From JALZAA01 sp035938395 (GTDB taxonomy: Bacteria; Actinomycetota; Acidimicrobiia; IMCC26256; JACDBD01), in NCBI GenBank assembly GCA_035938395.1, contig DASZGY010000023.1, forward strand, positions 5,483 to 69,482: a stretch of DNA of 64,000 nt, written 5' to 3'. The translations under genes and the position numbers were made by a program. Positions 1 through 8,396 of the stretch are shown piece by piece. Positions within the stretch are counted from its first letter, which is position 1; every line of letters starts with the position of its first letter. The notes under the pieces were generated by a model. It searched no databases. It was not told the origin of the DNA and was given only the letters and a program-made list of their open reading frames with translations.

Positions 1-96
1 CCCCGTTCTTCGACCGTCGGCGCAGCACGCCGCCGCCCGCCCTCACGAGCTGCTCCGGCTCTGCGGGGCGGGGTCGCGACCGCCGACGCCAGAGCT
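1..96. other. Window edge, no gene seen
   Basis: This GC-rich stretch lies downstream of the minus-strand CYTH-CHAD gene. It contains a short perfect palindrome (GGTCGCGACC) but no convincing coding frame, U-rich terminator or RNA gene. It may belong to a feature truncated by the window edge. Confidence 0.4.
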
Positions 97-1587
97 TCAG
101 AGCCACTGGCGCAGCTTCTTCTTGCTCGCCGCGTCCCACACCTCGCCCCACTCGCTGCGGGTGCGTTCGATCTCGACGCGCTCGAGCGTCGCGAGCTGCC
201 CGGCCACGAACACCTCGCGGCCGATCGTCGACGACGAGACATCGCGCAGCCACTGCTCGGCGACGACGGCGTCCTGATGCTCGCCGAGCACCTCCTGGAC
301 GTCGGCGATCGCCTTCGCGAACGCACGGGCTCGCTTGCCGACCGCCGGCGCGACGGCTTCGGCTGCGTAGCGACATCGCTTGGCCTTGATCCGGATGTGG
401 TGGAGCTCCTCGTCGGCCGGATCGTCGGGAAGGTCGTCCACGGCGGTGCGCAGCTTCTCCCACGGCTTGCTCACGAGCGGCGGCAGGACGTCGGCGGCGC
501 GGTCGGCGGCCGCCGAAGGGACGAGCGCCGGCTCGCGTGCGGCTTCCACCAGGCGGTCGAGGAGCTCGGCGTACTGCCTGCTCCCGAGCGCCTCGCGCAG
601 ATCGGCTCGCGCCGCGTCCCAACGCTGGAGCAGCCGCTGGATGATCTTCCTGGCGGTTGCCTGATCGGCGGCGGGGAGGCGTTCGGCGTGGGAGCGCAGC
701 CGGTCGAGCAGGACCTCGGTGTCGCGAACGGCGCCGAGGTCGGCGCCGATGGCCTTCAGGTCCTGGCGCAAGGATTTCGTCCAGTCCGGATCGAGGAGGG
801 AGTGGAACGTGCGGAGGTCGGACCGCAGGCGGCGCGTCGCCACCCGGGCTTGGTGGACGTCTTCGGGATCGTCGCCGAGCCGGACGCCGGGGTCGTGGGC
901 GATCAGTCGCGCGACCGACGCGGCCAGCGCGTTGCGGATCGCGTCGCCGGCCGACGGCGACGGCCCGAGACGCTGCACCGCGGTGACGTCGGGCGGCTCC
1001 AACGCTCGCCAACCGAGGGCGCGCACGATGTTGGGGTTCGAGTCGGGCGGCCCGGCGCCGGCGGCGCGCAGCCGGGAGACGATCGCTTCTACGAGACCTT
1101 CGGGCGCGGCGTCGTCGACCTCGACCTCGAGCTCCCGGAACCGGGCGGCGACGCGTCCGCGCGCCAGCACCGTCACCTCGTCGTCGAGCACTTCACCGAG
1201 CGACTTCTCGGACGCGTCGTGGAGCTCGACGCGTCGGCGGCGGGTCCGCAGGCGCGCGACCGGCGCGACCCGCGCCGTGCGCACGAGCGCCCGCACCAGG
1301 TCGACGGCCGCCGGCGGCGGCTGGTCCGCCGCCCCCTCGAAACGGTGCTCGTCGTGCGGGAGCTGGGGCCCGGTCGGGGTCTCGCGGCCGAGCGTCACAA
1401 TCCAGCCCTCGTCGCCGCGGTACAGCAGCGTCACGCCGGCCCGGGCCAGTCGCAGGTCGGGCGTGTCGTGGTACGTCAGCTCGATCACGGTCGGCCCGGC
1501 CTCGTCGGCGGCGATCCCGTCCACGAGTCCGTTCAGCTGGGGAAGATGAAACCCAGGGGGCGACGAGAGGAACTCGTGCGAGCTCAC
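97..1587 (-). CDS. CYTH and CHAD domain protein, polyphosphate-associated
   Basis: This 496-residue protein has an N-terminal CYTH-like (triphosphate tunnel) part over roughly the first 180 residues, with alternating acidic and arginine strands such as TRRRRVELHD. A helical CHAD domain fills the rest. CHAD hallmarks are visible: VHQARVATRRLRSDLRTF near the start of the domain and LHHIRIKAKRCRYAAEAV near its end, with paired His/Arg/Lys residues. CHAD domains are known to bind polyphosphate, and CYTH domains hydrolyse or bind triphosphates. The GTG start overlaps the ppk1 stop by four bases (GTGA), so the two are cotranscribed and translationally coupled. I infer a role in polyphosphate granule binding or turnover. 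The start is chosen from this overlap; the frame stays open further upstream, but that part only mirrors ppk1. Confidence 0.9.
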   Translation of the reverse strand: MSSHEFLSSPPGFHLPQLNGLVDGIAADEAGPTVIELTYHDTPDLRLARAGVTLLYRGDEGWIVTLGRETPTGPQLPHDEHRFEGAADQPPPAAVDLVRALVRTARVAPVARLRTRRRRVELHDASEKSLGEVLDDEVTVLARGRVAARFRELEVEVDDAAPEGLVEAIVSRLRAAGAGPPDSNPNIVRALGWRALEPPDVTAVQRLGPSPSAGDAIRNALAASVARLIAHDPGVRLGDDPEDVHQARVATRRLRSDLRTFHSLLDPDWTKSLRQDLKAIGADLGAVRDTEVLLDRLRSHAERLPAADQATARKIIQRLLQRWDAARADLREALGSRQYAELLDRLVEAAREPALVPSAAADRAADVLPPLVSKPWEKLRTAVDDLPDDPADEELHHIRIKAKRCRYAAEAVAPAVGKRARAFAKAIADVQEVLGEHQDAVVAEQWLRDVSSSTIGREVFVAGQLATLERVEIERTRSEWGEVWDAASKKKLRQWL

Positions 1588-3716
1588 GCCCGGGGTTCGA
1601 CCGCGCGTGCGCGCTGAATGGCGAGCTCCTCCAGCTGACGCTGTGTGTTGACATCCGCAGTGCGCGGCACACGTTGCCATGTGCCATCGCTTTCGAGCTT
1701 CCATGCCAGCGTGTCGTCGGCCAGGTTGATCGTCAGGATCTCGTCGAGCCGGTCGCGCATTGCGGGCGCGGTCACCGGCACGAGTGCCTCGACCCGCCGG
1801 TCGAGGTTGCGCGGCATGAGGTCGGCGGATCCGATGACGTACTCGGCCGTGTGCGGGTCGGGACCGAACCGGTAGATGCGCGAGTGCTCGAGGAACTGTC
1901 CGACGATCGAGCGCACGTGGATCGTCTCCGAGAGGCCCGGCACTCCCGCGCGCAGGCAGCAGATTCCGCGCACGATGAGATCGATCGGTGTCCCCGCCTG
2001 TGACGCGCTGTACAAGGCGTCGATCATCTCGGGGTCGACGAGGCTGTTCATCTTCATCGTGATGCGCCCGGCCGGCCCCAGCTCGGTTTGGCGCTCGATT
2101 CGCTTCAGGAGCTCGGGCCTGATCGTCACCGGTGCGACGAGCAGCTTGCGGTACTGGCCCTGTCGGCTGTACCCGGTGAGGTAATTGAACAGCTCGGTCA
2201 GGTCGGCGCCGAGATCCGGGTCCGCGGACAGCAGGCCGAGGTCCTCGTAGGTCATGGCCGTCTTGGGGTTGTAGTTGCCCGTGCCGACGTGGCAGTAGCG
2301 CCGGATGCCGTCGGGCTCCTGACGCACGATGAGGAGGATCTTCGCGTGCGTCTTGAGGCCGACCAGCCCGTACACGACGTGAATTCCCGCCTCTTCGAAC
2401 AGCTGGGCCCGTTCGATGTTGGCCTGCTCGTCGAATCGTGCCTTGAGCTCGACGAGCGCGACGACCTGCTTGTCCTGCTCGGCGGCGTGGATGAGCGACC
2501 GCACGAGCCGGCTGTCGGGGCCCGCGGTGCGGTACAGCGTCTGCTTGATCGCGAGCACCTGCGGGTCGCGCGAGGCCTGCTCGACGAACGCCTCGATGGA
2601 CGTCGCGAACGAGTCGTACGGGTGGTGGACGAGGACGTCGCCCTGTTGGAGGACGCGGAACAGGTCGGGTGGCCCGTCGGCGCGGGCGAGGACGGGCTGG
2701 GTCTGCGGTGCCCACGGCTCGTCCTCCAGCTCCGGACGATCGAGGCCGTACAGCCCCCACAAGCCGCTGAGGCCCAAGGGGCCGTCGACCACGTAGACGT
2801 CGGAGTCGCCGAGCTCGAGCTCGCGGCAGAGGAGCTCCAGCACCTCGTCGCTCATCTTCCCGTCGACCTCGAGCCGGACGACGCGCCCGAACTTCGTGCG
2901 CCGGCGCAGGATGAGCTCCATCGCCTCGAGGAGGTCCTCGGCGTCGTCGGAGAGCTCGAAGTCGGCGTCGCGGGTGACCCGGAAGGGGTGGTGGGCGACG
3001 GACTCCATGCCCGGGAAGAGGCTGTCGAGATGCGCCGCGATCACCTGCTCGAGCGGAACGAACCGCTCGCCGTCGGGGAGCACGAGGAAGCGGGGCAAGA
3101 GGGGGGGCACCTTGACGCGGGCGAAGCGCTCCTCACGGGTCACCGGGTCGCGCACCACCACCGCAAGGTTCAGCGACAGGTTCGAGATGTACGGGAACGG
3201 GTGCGCGGGGTCGACCGCCAGCGGCGTGAGCACCGGGAACACGCGCTCGTCGAAGACGCCGTGAAGGTGTTCCCGGTCCACCTCCGACAGCTCGTCCCAG
3301 TCGCAGAACCGGACGCCGGCCTCGTCGAGCGCGGGCGCGACCTCGCCGGTGAAGATGGCGGCCTGCCGTTCCATCATCGGCTCCACCCGGGCGCGGATCG
3401 CGCGCAGCTGCTCGGCGGCGTCGAGGCCATCGGGTGAGGTGGCGCGGATGCCGGCGTCGAGCTGCTCACGCAGCCCCGACACCCGAACCTGGAAGAACTC
3501 GTCGAGGTTCTGGCTGACGATGGCGAGGAACTTCACCCGCTCCAGGAGCGGGACGCTCGCGTCCGCCGCGAGAGAGAGCACGCGGCCGAAGTAATCGAGC
3601 GCGGAGAGCTCGCGGTTGAGGTACCGCGATTCGGGTTGGAGTTGGGTCGGGGGATCGACAGCGGGCTCGACGGCGGGTGCGCTGCTGCCCTCGACCGACA
3701 CATCGAGGCCGGCCAT
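1584..3716 (-). CDS. ppk1: Polyphosphate kinase 1
   Basis: This 710-residue protein has the usual PPK1 length. It reversibly transfers the gamma phosphate of ATP to polyphosphate. Family motifs are clear: an N-terminal YLNRELSALDYFGRVL segment, THAKILLIVRQE with the putative autophosphorylated His near residue 456, CHVGTGNYNPKTA just after it, and FLEHSRIYRF with the second conserved His near residue 608. The product is cytoplasmic. A TACCAT -10 box lies 7 bases before the ATG at 3716, favouring a leaderless start there; the in-frame ATG at 3725 lies inside that box. The gene heads a two-gene operon with the CYTH-CHAD gene. The frame remains open upstream to about 5.4 kb, but that extension is antisense to the MFS gene and is not part of the protein. 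Confidence 0.97.
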   Translation of the reverse strand: MAGLDVSVEGSSAPAVEPAVDPPTQLQPESRYLNRELSALDYFGRVLSLAADASVPLLERVKFLAIVSQNLDEFFQVRVSGLREQLDAGIRATSPDGLDAAEQLRAIRARVEPMMERQAAIFTGEVAPALDEAGVRFCDWDELSEVDREHLHGVFDERVFPVLTPLAVDPAHPFPYISNLSLNLAVVVRDPVTREERFARVKVPPLLPRFLVLPDGERFVPLEQVIAAHLDSLFPGMESVAHHPFRVTRDADFELSDDAEDLLEAMELILRRRTKFGRVVRLEVDGKMSDEVLELLCRELELGDSDVYVVDGPLGLSGLWGLYGLDRPELEDEPWAPQTQPVLARADGPPDLFRVLQQGDVLVHHPYDSFATSIEAFVEQASRDPQVLAIKQTLYRTAGPDSRLVRSLIHAAEQDKQVVALVELKARFDEQANIERAQLFEEAGIHVVYGLVGLKTHAKILLIVRQEPDGIRRYCHVGTGNYNPKTAMTYEDLGLLSADPDLGADLTELFNYLTGYSRQGQYRKLLVAPVTIRPELLKRIERQTELGPAGRITMKMNSLVDPEMIDALYSASQAGTPIDLIVRGICCLRAGVPGLSETIHVRSIVGQFLEHSRIYRFGPDPHTAEYVIGSADLMPRNLDRRVEALVPVTAPAMRDRLDEILTINLADDTLAWKLESDGTWQRVPRTADVNTQRQLEELAIQRARAVEPRA

Positions 3717-3723
3717 GGCCCAC

Positions 3724-3729
3724 ATGGTA
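3724..3729 (-). promoter_or_regulatory. -10 box of ppk1 (leaderless type)
   Basis: TACCAT on the minus strand ends 7 bases before the ppk1 ATG. The spacing matches about a dozen other TANNNT boxes in this window, so transcription probably begins at or next to the start codon. No clear -35 box is seen. Confidence 0.5.
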
Positions 3730-4043
3730 GTTGCGTCTCCCCGTTGGTCCCTCGGCGCTTGGAACCAGGCGCAATCCCGCGGCGCTGCCACCGCGATGAC
3801 GACGACCCACCGGCCCGGCGTGCGGGCCGGCGAGCCGCCGGCTCGTCGGCCGGCGGGGGGACCCGGCCGACGGAGCGCACGGGGAAGTGCGGAGACTCTG
3901 CCCTCCCCGGAGGTTGCCGCCGCAGACGGCAGGCAGCCGCGGAGCTGCACGGGTGACGCTACCGACGAGACATGGCACGCAAATTGCCGCCGAAGGAACG
4001 GCGTGTGAACTCTCCCGTCCACCCGGCGCAGGCGGTGGCGGCC
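3730..4043. other. Intergenic region between divergent ppk1 and MFS gene
   Basis: About 300 bases separate the two divergent starts. The middle is extremely GC-rich and contains a perfect 8-base inverted repeat (CCGCCGGC and GCCGGCGG, near 3835-3860). I see no recognisable riboswitch, small RNA or coding frame with good codon use. Frames that are open here lack family-like sequence. Confidence 0.4.
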
Positions 4044-4049
4044 TATAAC
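4044..4049 (+). promoter_or_regulatory. Possible -10 box of MFS gene
   Basis: TATAAC lies 12 bases before the ATG at 4062. It is the most AT-rich hexamer in the region. Spacing would place the transcript start a few bases before the ATG. No matching -35 box was found. Confidence 0.35.
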
Positions 4050-4061
4050 GTTGCTTCGGCC

Positions 4062-5453
4062 ATGGCCACGGCACCGCCTCCTCGTCGCCCCCCGCATCCG
4101 GGGCCGACCGACCACCGCTTCGCCGAGCCCACGCCGTTCGCGCGTCTTGCGATCACCCACGCTGCGAGCATCTGCGGCGACGTCTGCCTGACCGTCTCGC
4201 TGGCCGGGTCCCTGTTCTTCTCCGTGTCTCCCGGCCAGTCGCGAGAGAAGGTCCTGCTGTACCTGATCATCACGATGGCGCCGTTTGCCGTGATCGCGCC
4301 ATTGCTCAGCCCCCTCCTCGACCGGATCCGCGGGGGCAGGAGGTTGATGATCCTCGCCACGTGCGCGGTACGAGCGGTGCTCTGCCTCTTCATTGCGCGC
4401 TACGTGAATGCGAGCGGCGCCGAGGCCCTCCTGATCTACCCCCTGGCCTTCGGCCTGCTCGTGATGCAGAAGACGTACACGATCGCCCGGAGCGCGCTCG
4501 TGCCCTCGCTCGTCAGCGGCGAGCGCGAGCTCGTGACCGCGAACTCGCGCCTCGCGATCATCGCCGTCGTCGGGGGCTTCGTCGGCGGCCTGCCGGCCAT
4601 CGGCGTCTACAAGCTCTTCGGTGCCGAGGGGTCTCTGATCCTCGCCGCGCTCGTGTACGCGCTCGCGGCGATGCTCTCGTGGCAGATCCCTCGCGTCGAA
4701 CGCGAGCAGGTCGGGCCGGACACCGAGCTCGAGAAGGAGGAGCTGCACGCTCCGAGCATCATCCTGGCCGGCAGCGCCATGGGTCTGCTCCGGGGCGCGG
4801 TCGGTTTCCTCACGTTCCTCCTCGCCTTCGGACTCCGCCACAACGACGAGGCGCCGTGGGTGTTCGGTCTCGTCCTCGTCCTGAGCGGCGTCGGCGGGTT
4901 CATCGGCAATCTCTTGGCGCCCCAACTGCGCAAGATCGCGCGCGAGGAGGTCATTCTCGCCGGCTCGCTCGTGCTCCCCGCGGTTGGGTGCTTGTTCGCG
5001 GCTCGCTCGGCTTCGCTCGCGATGACGACATTCGGGGCGTTGCTCATCGCCGCCGGCGCGGCCGCGGGACGCGTCGCCTTCGACAGCCTGCTCCAGCGCG
5101 ACGCGCCCGACGCGATTCGAGGGCGCAGCTTCGCCCGCTTCGAGACGCGCTTCCAGATCACGTGGGTGGCCGGCGCGTTGATCCCGGTTGCGATCCCGCC
5201 CGTCTACCAGGACCTCCGCATCGGCTTGTTCGTGCTCGCCATCGGCCTCGGTTTCGCGGGGCTGTCGTACATCGCCGGCATGCGCGCCGCTCGCGAAGCC
5301 GTCGCGCGCCGTCGCCGTCGTATGGAGCGCACCCGGGAGACGGTCGAGCGCGGCTTCCGAGCCGGGCTCGCGCGGTTGCGTCATCCGGGACGCCGTGCAC
5401 GAACCGGCGGGGAGCCCTCCAAAGGCAGGGGAGAAATCGAGGCCGGCTCGTAA
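4062..5453 (+). CDS. MFS-type membrane transporter
   Basis: This 463-residue integral membrane protein has about ten to twelve hydrophobic segments, beginning after a proline-rich N-terminus. Segments such as LIITMAPFAVIAPLLSPLLD followed by a DRIRGGRR cytoplasmic loop match the MFS loop 2-3 region. Substrate is unknown; the family includes drug exporters. The C-terminal tail is strongly basic (RRRRRMERTRE region). I chose the ATG at 4062 because a TATAAC box precedes it. In-frame upstream starts exist (GTG at 4005, ATG at 3972), but they would add low-complexity sequence. The eis-like gene follows after 23 bases, probably in the same transcript. Confidence 0.8.
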   Translation: MATAPPPRRPPHPGPTDHRFAEPTPFARLAITHAASICGDVCLTVSLAGSLFFSVSPGQSREKVLLYLIITMAPFAVIAPLLSPLLDRIRGGRRLMILATCAVRAVLCLFIARYVNASGAEALLIYPLAFGLLVMQKTYTIARSALVPSLVSGERELVTANSRLAIIAVVGGFVGGLPAIGVYKLFGAEGSLILAALVYALAAMLSWQIPRVEREQVGPDTELEKEELHAPSIILAGSAMGLLRGAVGFLTFLLAFGLRHNDEAPWVFGLVLVLSGVGGFIGNLLAPQLRKIAREEVILAGSLVLPAVGCLFAARSASLAMTTFGALLIAAGAAAGRVAFDSLLQRDAPDAIRGRSFARFETRFQITWVAGALIPVAIPPVYQDLRIGLFVLAIGLGFAGLSYIAGMRAAREAVARRRRRMERTRETVERGFRAGLARLRHPGRRARTGGEPSKGRGEIEAGS

Positions 5454-5476
5454 CGACGTCAACTAGACAAGAGGCC

Positions 5477-6706
5477 GTGGCGTCCGACTTCGTGCTTCGA
5501 CCGGTCACGCGTGACGAGCTGCTCGGGTTCACGCGCACCCCCCTCATCGCCTTCGGCGAACGCATCGAGCCCGCGCGCCTGGAGCTCGATTGGTCGAGCC
5601 TCGAGCTCGACCGCACGCTCGCCGCGTTCGACGGCGACGAGATCCTCGGCACCGGTCGACTCTTCTCGTTCGAGCTGACCATGCCGGGCGGCCGGCTGCT
5701 GCCCGCCGCCGCCGTGAGCTGGATCGCCGTCCTGCCCACCCATCGGCGGCGCGGCATTCTGACCGCGATCAAGAGCACCCAGCTCGACGACGCAGCCGAG
5801 CGCGGCGAGCCGCTGGCGATGTTGTACGCGTCGGAAGCCGGCATCTACCGACGGTTCGGGTACGGCGTATCGACCAGTTCGATGAGCGTGAGCGTCGCCC
5901 GGCGCCACGCCGCGTTCTTGCGGCCGGTCCCGGACGGGCGCATCCGCCTCGTCGAAGAGGATGACGCCCGCAAGCTGTTCCCCGAGATCTTCGACCGCGC
6001 CCGCCGCGTGCAGCCCGGCGCCGTCCAACGTGTGGACGCGTGGTGGCCCGACCAGTTCTTCTGGCCCGACCCCGAGGACAAGGGCACCCGCTTCTACTGC
6101 GTGTGCGAGTCGCCCGAAGGCGGGCTCGACGGGTACGCCGCCTATCGGTTCGAGGCCCGCTGGGGGAACGGACCCGAGGGGACGTTGCACGTCACCGATC
6201 TCGTCTCCGTGACGCCGGAGGCGCGCGCGGTGCTGTGGCGCTACCTGCTCGACGTGGATCTCGTCGAGACGATCAAGGGGTGGGTCGTTCCCGTCGACGA
6301 GCCCTTGCGGTGGCTGCTGCGGGAACCGCGGCGGATGGAGGTCACGCGGCTCAGCGAGAGCCTCTGGGTGCGCGTGCTCGATGCGGCCGCCGCGCTGTCG
6401 GCGCGTACGTACGCGACGCCCGGGCGCGTCGTGTTCGAGGTCGTCGACGAGTTTCGTCCCCACGGAGGAGCTGCCGGCCGCGTCGCGCTCGACGGCGGGC
6501 CCGACGGCGCCGAGGCTCGCCGCACGAGCGACGATCCCGACCTGGTGCTCGACGTCGCCGAGCTGGGCGGGATCCTCCTCGGCGGCGTGCGCCCGTCCAC
6601 ATTGGCCCGCGCGGGGCTGGTCGACGAGCGAACTCGCGGCGCATTGGCACTCGCGGACGCCATGTTCGCGGTCGAGCCGCTTCCGTTCTCCATGACCGAT
6701 TTTTGA
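5477..6706 (+). CDS. eis: Eis-like GNAT N-acetyltransferase with SCP2-type C-terminal domain
   Basis: This 409-residue protein has the full-length Eis/UPF0256 architecture: two GNAT folds followed by an SCP2-like domain. The acetyl-CoA pyrophosphate loop is visible as VLPTHRRRGILTAI (about residues 92-105), followed by LYASEAGIYRRFGYGVST, which holds the conserved Tyr/Gly region. The protein ends in Phe (SMTDF), consistent with Eis enzymes, where the C-terminal carboxylate takes part in catalysis. Family members acetylate lysines or amines, including aminoglycosides in mycobacteria; the substrate here is unknown. GTG at 5477 is the only sensible start near the conserved DFVLRPVTRDE segment, preceded by a close AAGAGG. 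A hairpin follows the gene. Confidence 0.88.
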   Translation: MASDFVLRPVTRDELLGFTRTPLIAFGERIEPARLELDWSSLELDRTLAAFDGDEILGTGRLFSFELTMPGGRLLPAAAVSWIAVLPTHRRRGILTAIKSTQLDDAAERGEPLAMLYASEAGIYRRFGYGVSTSSMSVSVARRHAAFLRPVPDGRIRLVEEDDARKLFPEIFDRARRVQPGAVQRVDAWWPDQFFWPDPEDKGTRFYCVCESPEGGLDGYAAYRFEARWGNGPEGTLHVTDLVSVTPEARAVLWRYLLDVDLVETIKGWVVPVDEPLRWLLREPRRMEVTRLSESLWVRVLDAAAALSARTYATPGRVVFEVVDEFRPHGGAAGRVALDGGPDGAEARRTSDDPDLVLDVAELGGILLGGVRPSTLARAGLVDERTRGALALADAMFAVEPLPFSMTDF

Positions 6707-6719
6707 GGCCCGCCAAGGA

Positions 6720-6747
6720 GTCGCGCTGAGGTGTTCAGCAGCGCGAC
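6720..6747 (+). terminator. Hairpin after eis-like gene
   Basis: GTCGCGCTG and CAGCGCGAC form a perfect 9-base-pair stem with a 10-base loop, 13 bases after the stop codon. There is no U-tract, which is common for high-GC actinobacterial terminators. Confidence 0.5.
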
Positions 6748-6781
6748 AGCCAGAAGCCACCGTCCCTTCACCCGCGATCGT

Positions 6782-6787
6782 TACCGT
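6782..6787 (+). promoter_or_regulatory. -10 box of HAD fusion gene
   Basis: TACCGT is followed by 8 bases and then ATG at 6796. This spacing supports ATG 6796 over the in-frame TTG (6790) and GTG (6793) just before it, and suggests a leaderless transcript. Confidence 0.5.
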
Positions 6788-6795
6788 CGTTGGTG

Positions 6796-8325
6796 ATGAC
6801 GGAGAGTGAGGTCGGCACGATCGGCGAGCCGGTCGAGCCGGGCGACTGGATGCGCCGCCTCGCCGAGCACTACGCCGGCTTCCGCCGGAACTCTCCCGAC
6901 GACCGGCTGCTCATCGTGTTCGACATCGACGGGACCATCCTCGACCTGCGTCACATGGTCCGCCACGTGCTCCTGGACTACGACCGTGAGCGCGGCACCG
7001 ACTTCTTCCACGGCTTGAGCGCGGAGGACGTCGATGTGCACGAGAACCGCGTGGAGGAGTTCCTCAGCGGCCGGACCCTCCCGGCCGACACACGCGAGCA
7101 GGTGCTCGCCTGGTACCTCGACCGCCGGTGGCAGCCCGAATCGGTCCTCGCCGCCCACCGCCCTTATCGCGGAGTGCTCGAGGTCATCCGGTGGTTCCAG
7201 CTCCAGCCGGCGACGTTCGTGGGCCTCAACACGGGGCGGCCCGAGTGGCTGCGAGACGAGACGCTCCGGTCGTTGAACGCGCTCGGTCGGGAGTATCGGG
7301 TCGAGTTCTCGTCCGAGCTCCTCGTCATGAACGAGCGCGGCGGCGAGGACGACGTTCTCGACAGCAAGGTCGCCGGCCTCCGGCGCCTCGCCGACGCCGG
7401 CTACCGGCCGTTCGCGGTCGTCGACAACGAGCCCGCCGTCATCGCGGCGCTGGCCGAAGCCGACGAGAGCAAGGAGATCCTGTTCCTGCAAGCGCAGACG
7501 CTGTCGGAGTCCCGCCGGATGCCGACGCCGCGCACGGTGCGCGGCCGCTCGTACGACCTCACCGCGCTCGTCGCCGAGGGCGACCTTCCGCATCACGTGC
7601 AACTCGTGTGGCACGGCGTCAACGACGAGGCCAACGTGCGTCAGTTCCTCGGGTCGCGGGTCCATTGGGCCGAGTGCGACGTGCGCCGCGACCCGCTCGG
7701 GCGCATCGTGCTCCGGCACGATTCGTTCGAGAGGACTCCGTGGAGCCGCTCCGAACCGGTGTTCCTGCTCGACGACCTCCTGGCGCGTCTGCACGAGTAC
7801 GGGCGCGGCGTCAAGCTCGATCTGAAGGAAGGCGACGTGATCCTCGCCGATGTGCTCGCCGCCGTCGACGCCCACGGCTTCGAAGACTCCGACCTGTGGT
7901 TCAACGGCCGGATCGAAGCGCTCGGCGAGGACGGGATCGGCCGGATCGTCGCCGCCTGCCCCGACGCCATCGTGCAGTGCCCGGTCGACTTCCTCGCGCC
8001 GCTCGTGCTCGCCGCCCCCGCGCGCGCCTGGGACACGATCAAGCTGCTGATGACCTGGGGTGTCAACCGCTTCTCGGTCAGCTGGGCCGGGGAGCACGCT
8101 CGCGCGCTGCTCGAGTCCCTCGAGGACTTCGGCTGCGAGGTCAACCTGTACGCCGTGCCCGACCTCGAGGCCTTCCTGCGCGCCGCGCTGATGCTCCCGA
8201 CCTCGATCACGACCGACTTCAACTTCCCGGCGTGGCACTACTTCGGGCGCGGCGCCGGCGAGCACCACAAGTACCACCGCTACAAGGTCGACGCCCTCGT
8301 TCCCCCCACCACCGACGTCGCCTGA
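6796..8325 (+). CDS. HAD-like hydrolase fused to a FAM151/menorin-like (GDPD-like) domain
   Basis: This 509-residue protein combines two parts. The first about 230 residues look like a haloacid dehalogenase: motif I is LLIVFDIDGTILDL, a threonine-type motif II lies in FVGLNTGRPEWL, and an aspartate-rich FAVVDNEPAV segment resembles motif III/IV. The second half begins at VQLVWHGVNDEANVRQFL and continues with HWAECDVRRDPLGRIVLRHD, then VKLDLKEGD. That pattern resembles FAM151/DUF2181 proteins and glycerophosphodiester phosphodiesterase barrels (acidic residues on strands, HD and KLDLK motifs). I infer a phosphatase coupled to a barrel hydrolase, substrate unknown. It is preceded by its own -10 box and ends in a convergent arrangement with the dehydrogenase gene. 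Confidence 0.75.
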   Translation: MTESEVGTIGEPVEPGDWMRRLAEHYAGFRRNSPDDRLLIVFDIDGTILDLRHMVRHVLLDYDRERGTDFFHGLSAEDVDVHENRVEEFLSGRTLPADTREQVLAWYLDRRWQPESVLAAHRPYRGVLEVIRWFQLQPATFVGLNTGRPEWLRDETLRSLNALGREYRVEFSSELLVMNERGGEDDVLDSKVAGLRRLADAGYRPFAVVDNEPAVIAALAEADESKEILFLQAQTLSESRRMPTPRTVRGRSYDLTALVAEGDLPHHVQLVWHGVNDEANVRQFLGSRVHWAECDVRRDPLGRIVLRHDSFERTPWSRSEPVFLLDDLLARLHEYGRGVKLDLKEGDVILADVLAAVDAHGFEDSDLWFNGRIEALGEDGIGRIVAACPDAIVQCPVDFLAPLVLAAPARAWDTIKLLMTWGVNRFSVSWAGEHARALLESLEDFGCEVNLYAVPDLEAFLRAALMLPTSITTDFNFPAWHYFGRGAGEHHKYHRYKVDALVPPTTDVA

Positions 8326-8331
8326 GCGTCC

Positions 8332-8391
8332 CTCGCGTTCTCGGAAGAAAAACCCTCGGTATGCGTGCCTTTTCGCGGCCGAGAACGCGAG
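8332..8391. terminator. Long inverted repeat between convergent genes
   Basis: Arms of 13 bases (8332-8344, CTCGCGTTCTCGG, and 8379-8391, CCGAGAACGCGAG) are perfect complements around a 34-base loop. It lies between the stop codons of two convergent genes, so it probably serves as a bidirectional terminator. Confidence 0.55.
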
Positions 8392-8396
8392 AGGTT

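Noticed and set aside
3780..3960. GC-rich inverted repeats between ppk1 and the MFS gene as a riboswitch
   Set aside because: Stems are short and typical of random GC-rich sequence. No known riboswitch core is recognisable.
3720..5462. The minus-strand ppk1 frame stays open far upstream
   Set aside because: The extension is antisense to the MFS gene and not PPK-like. A -10 box places the true start at 3716.
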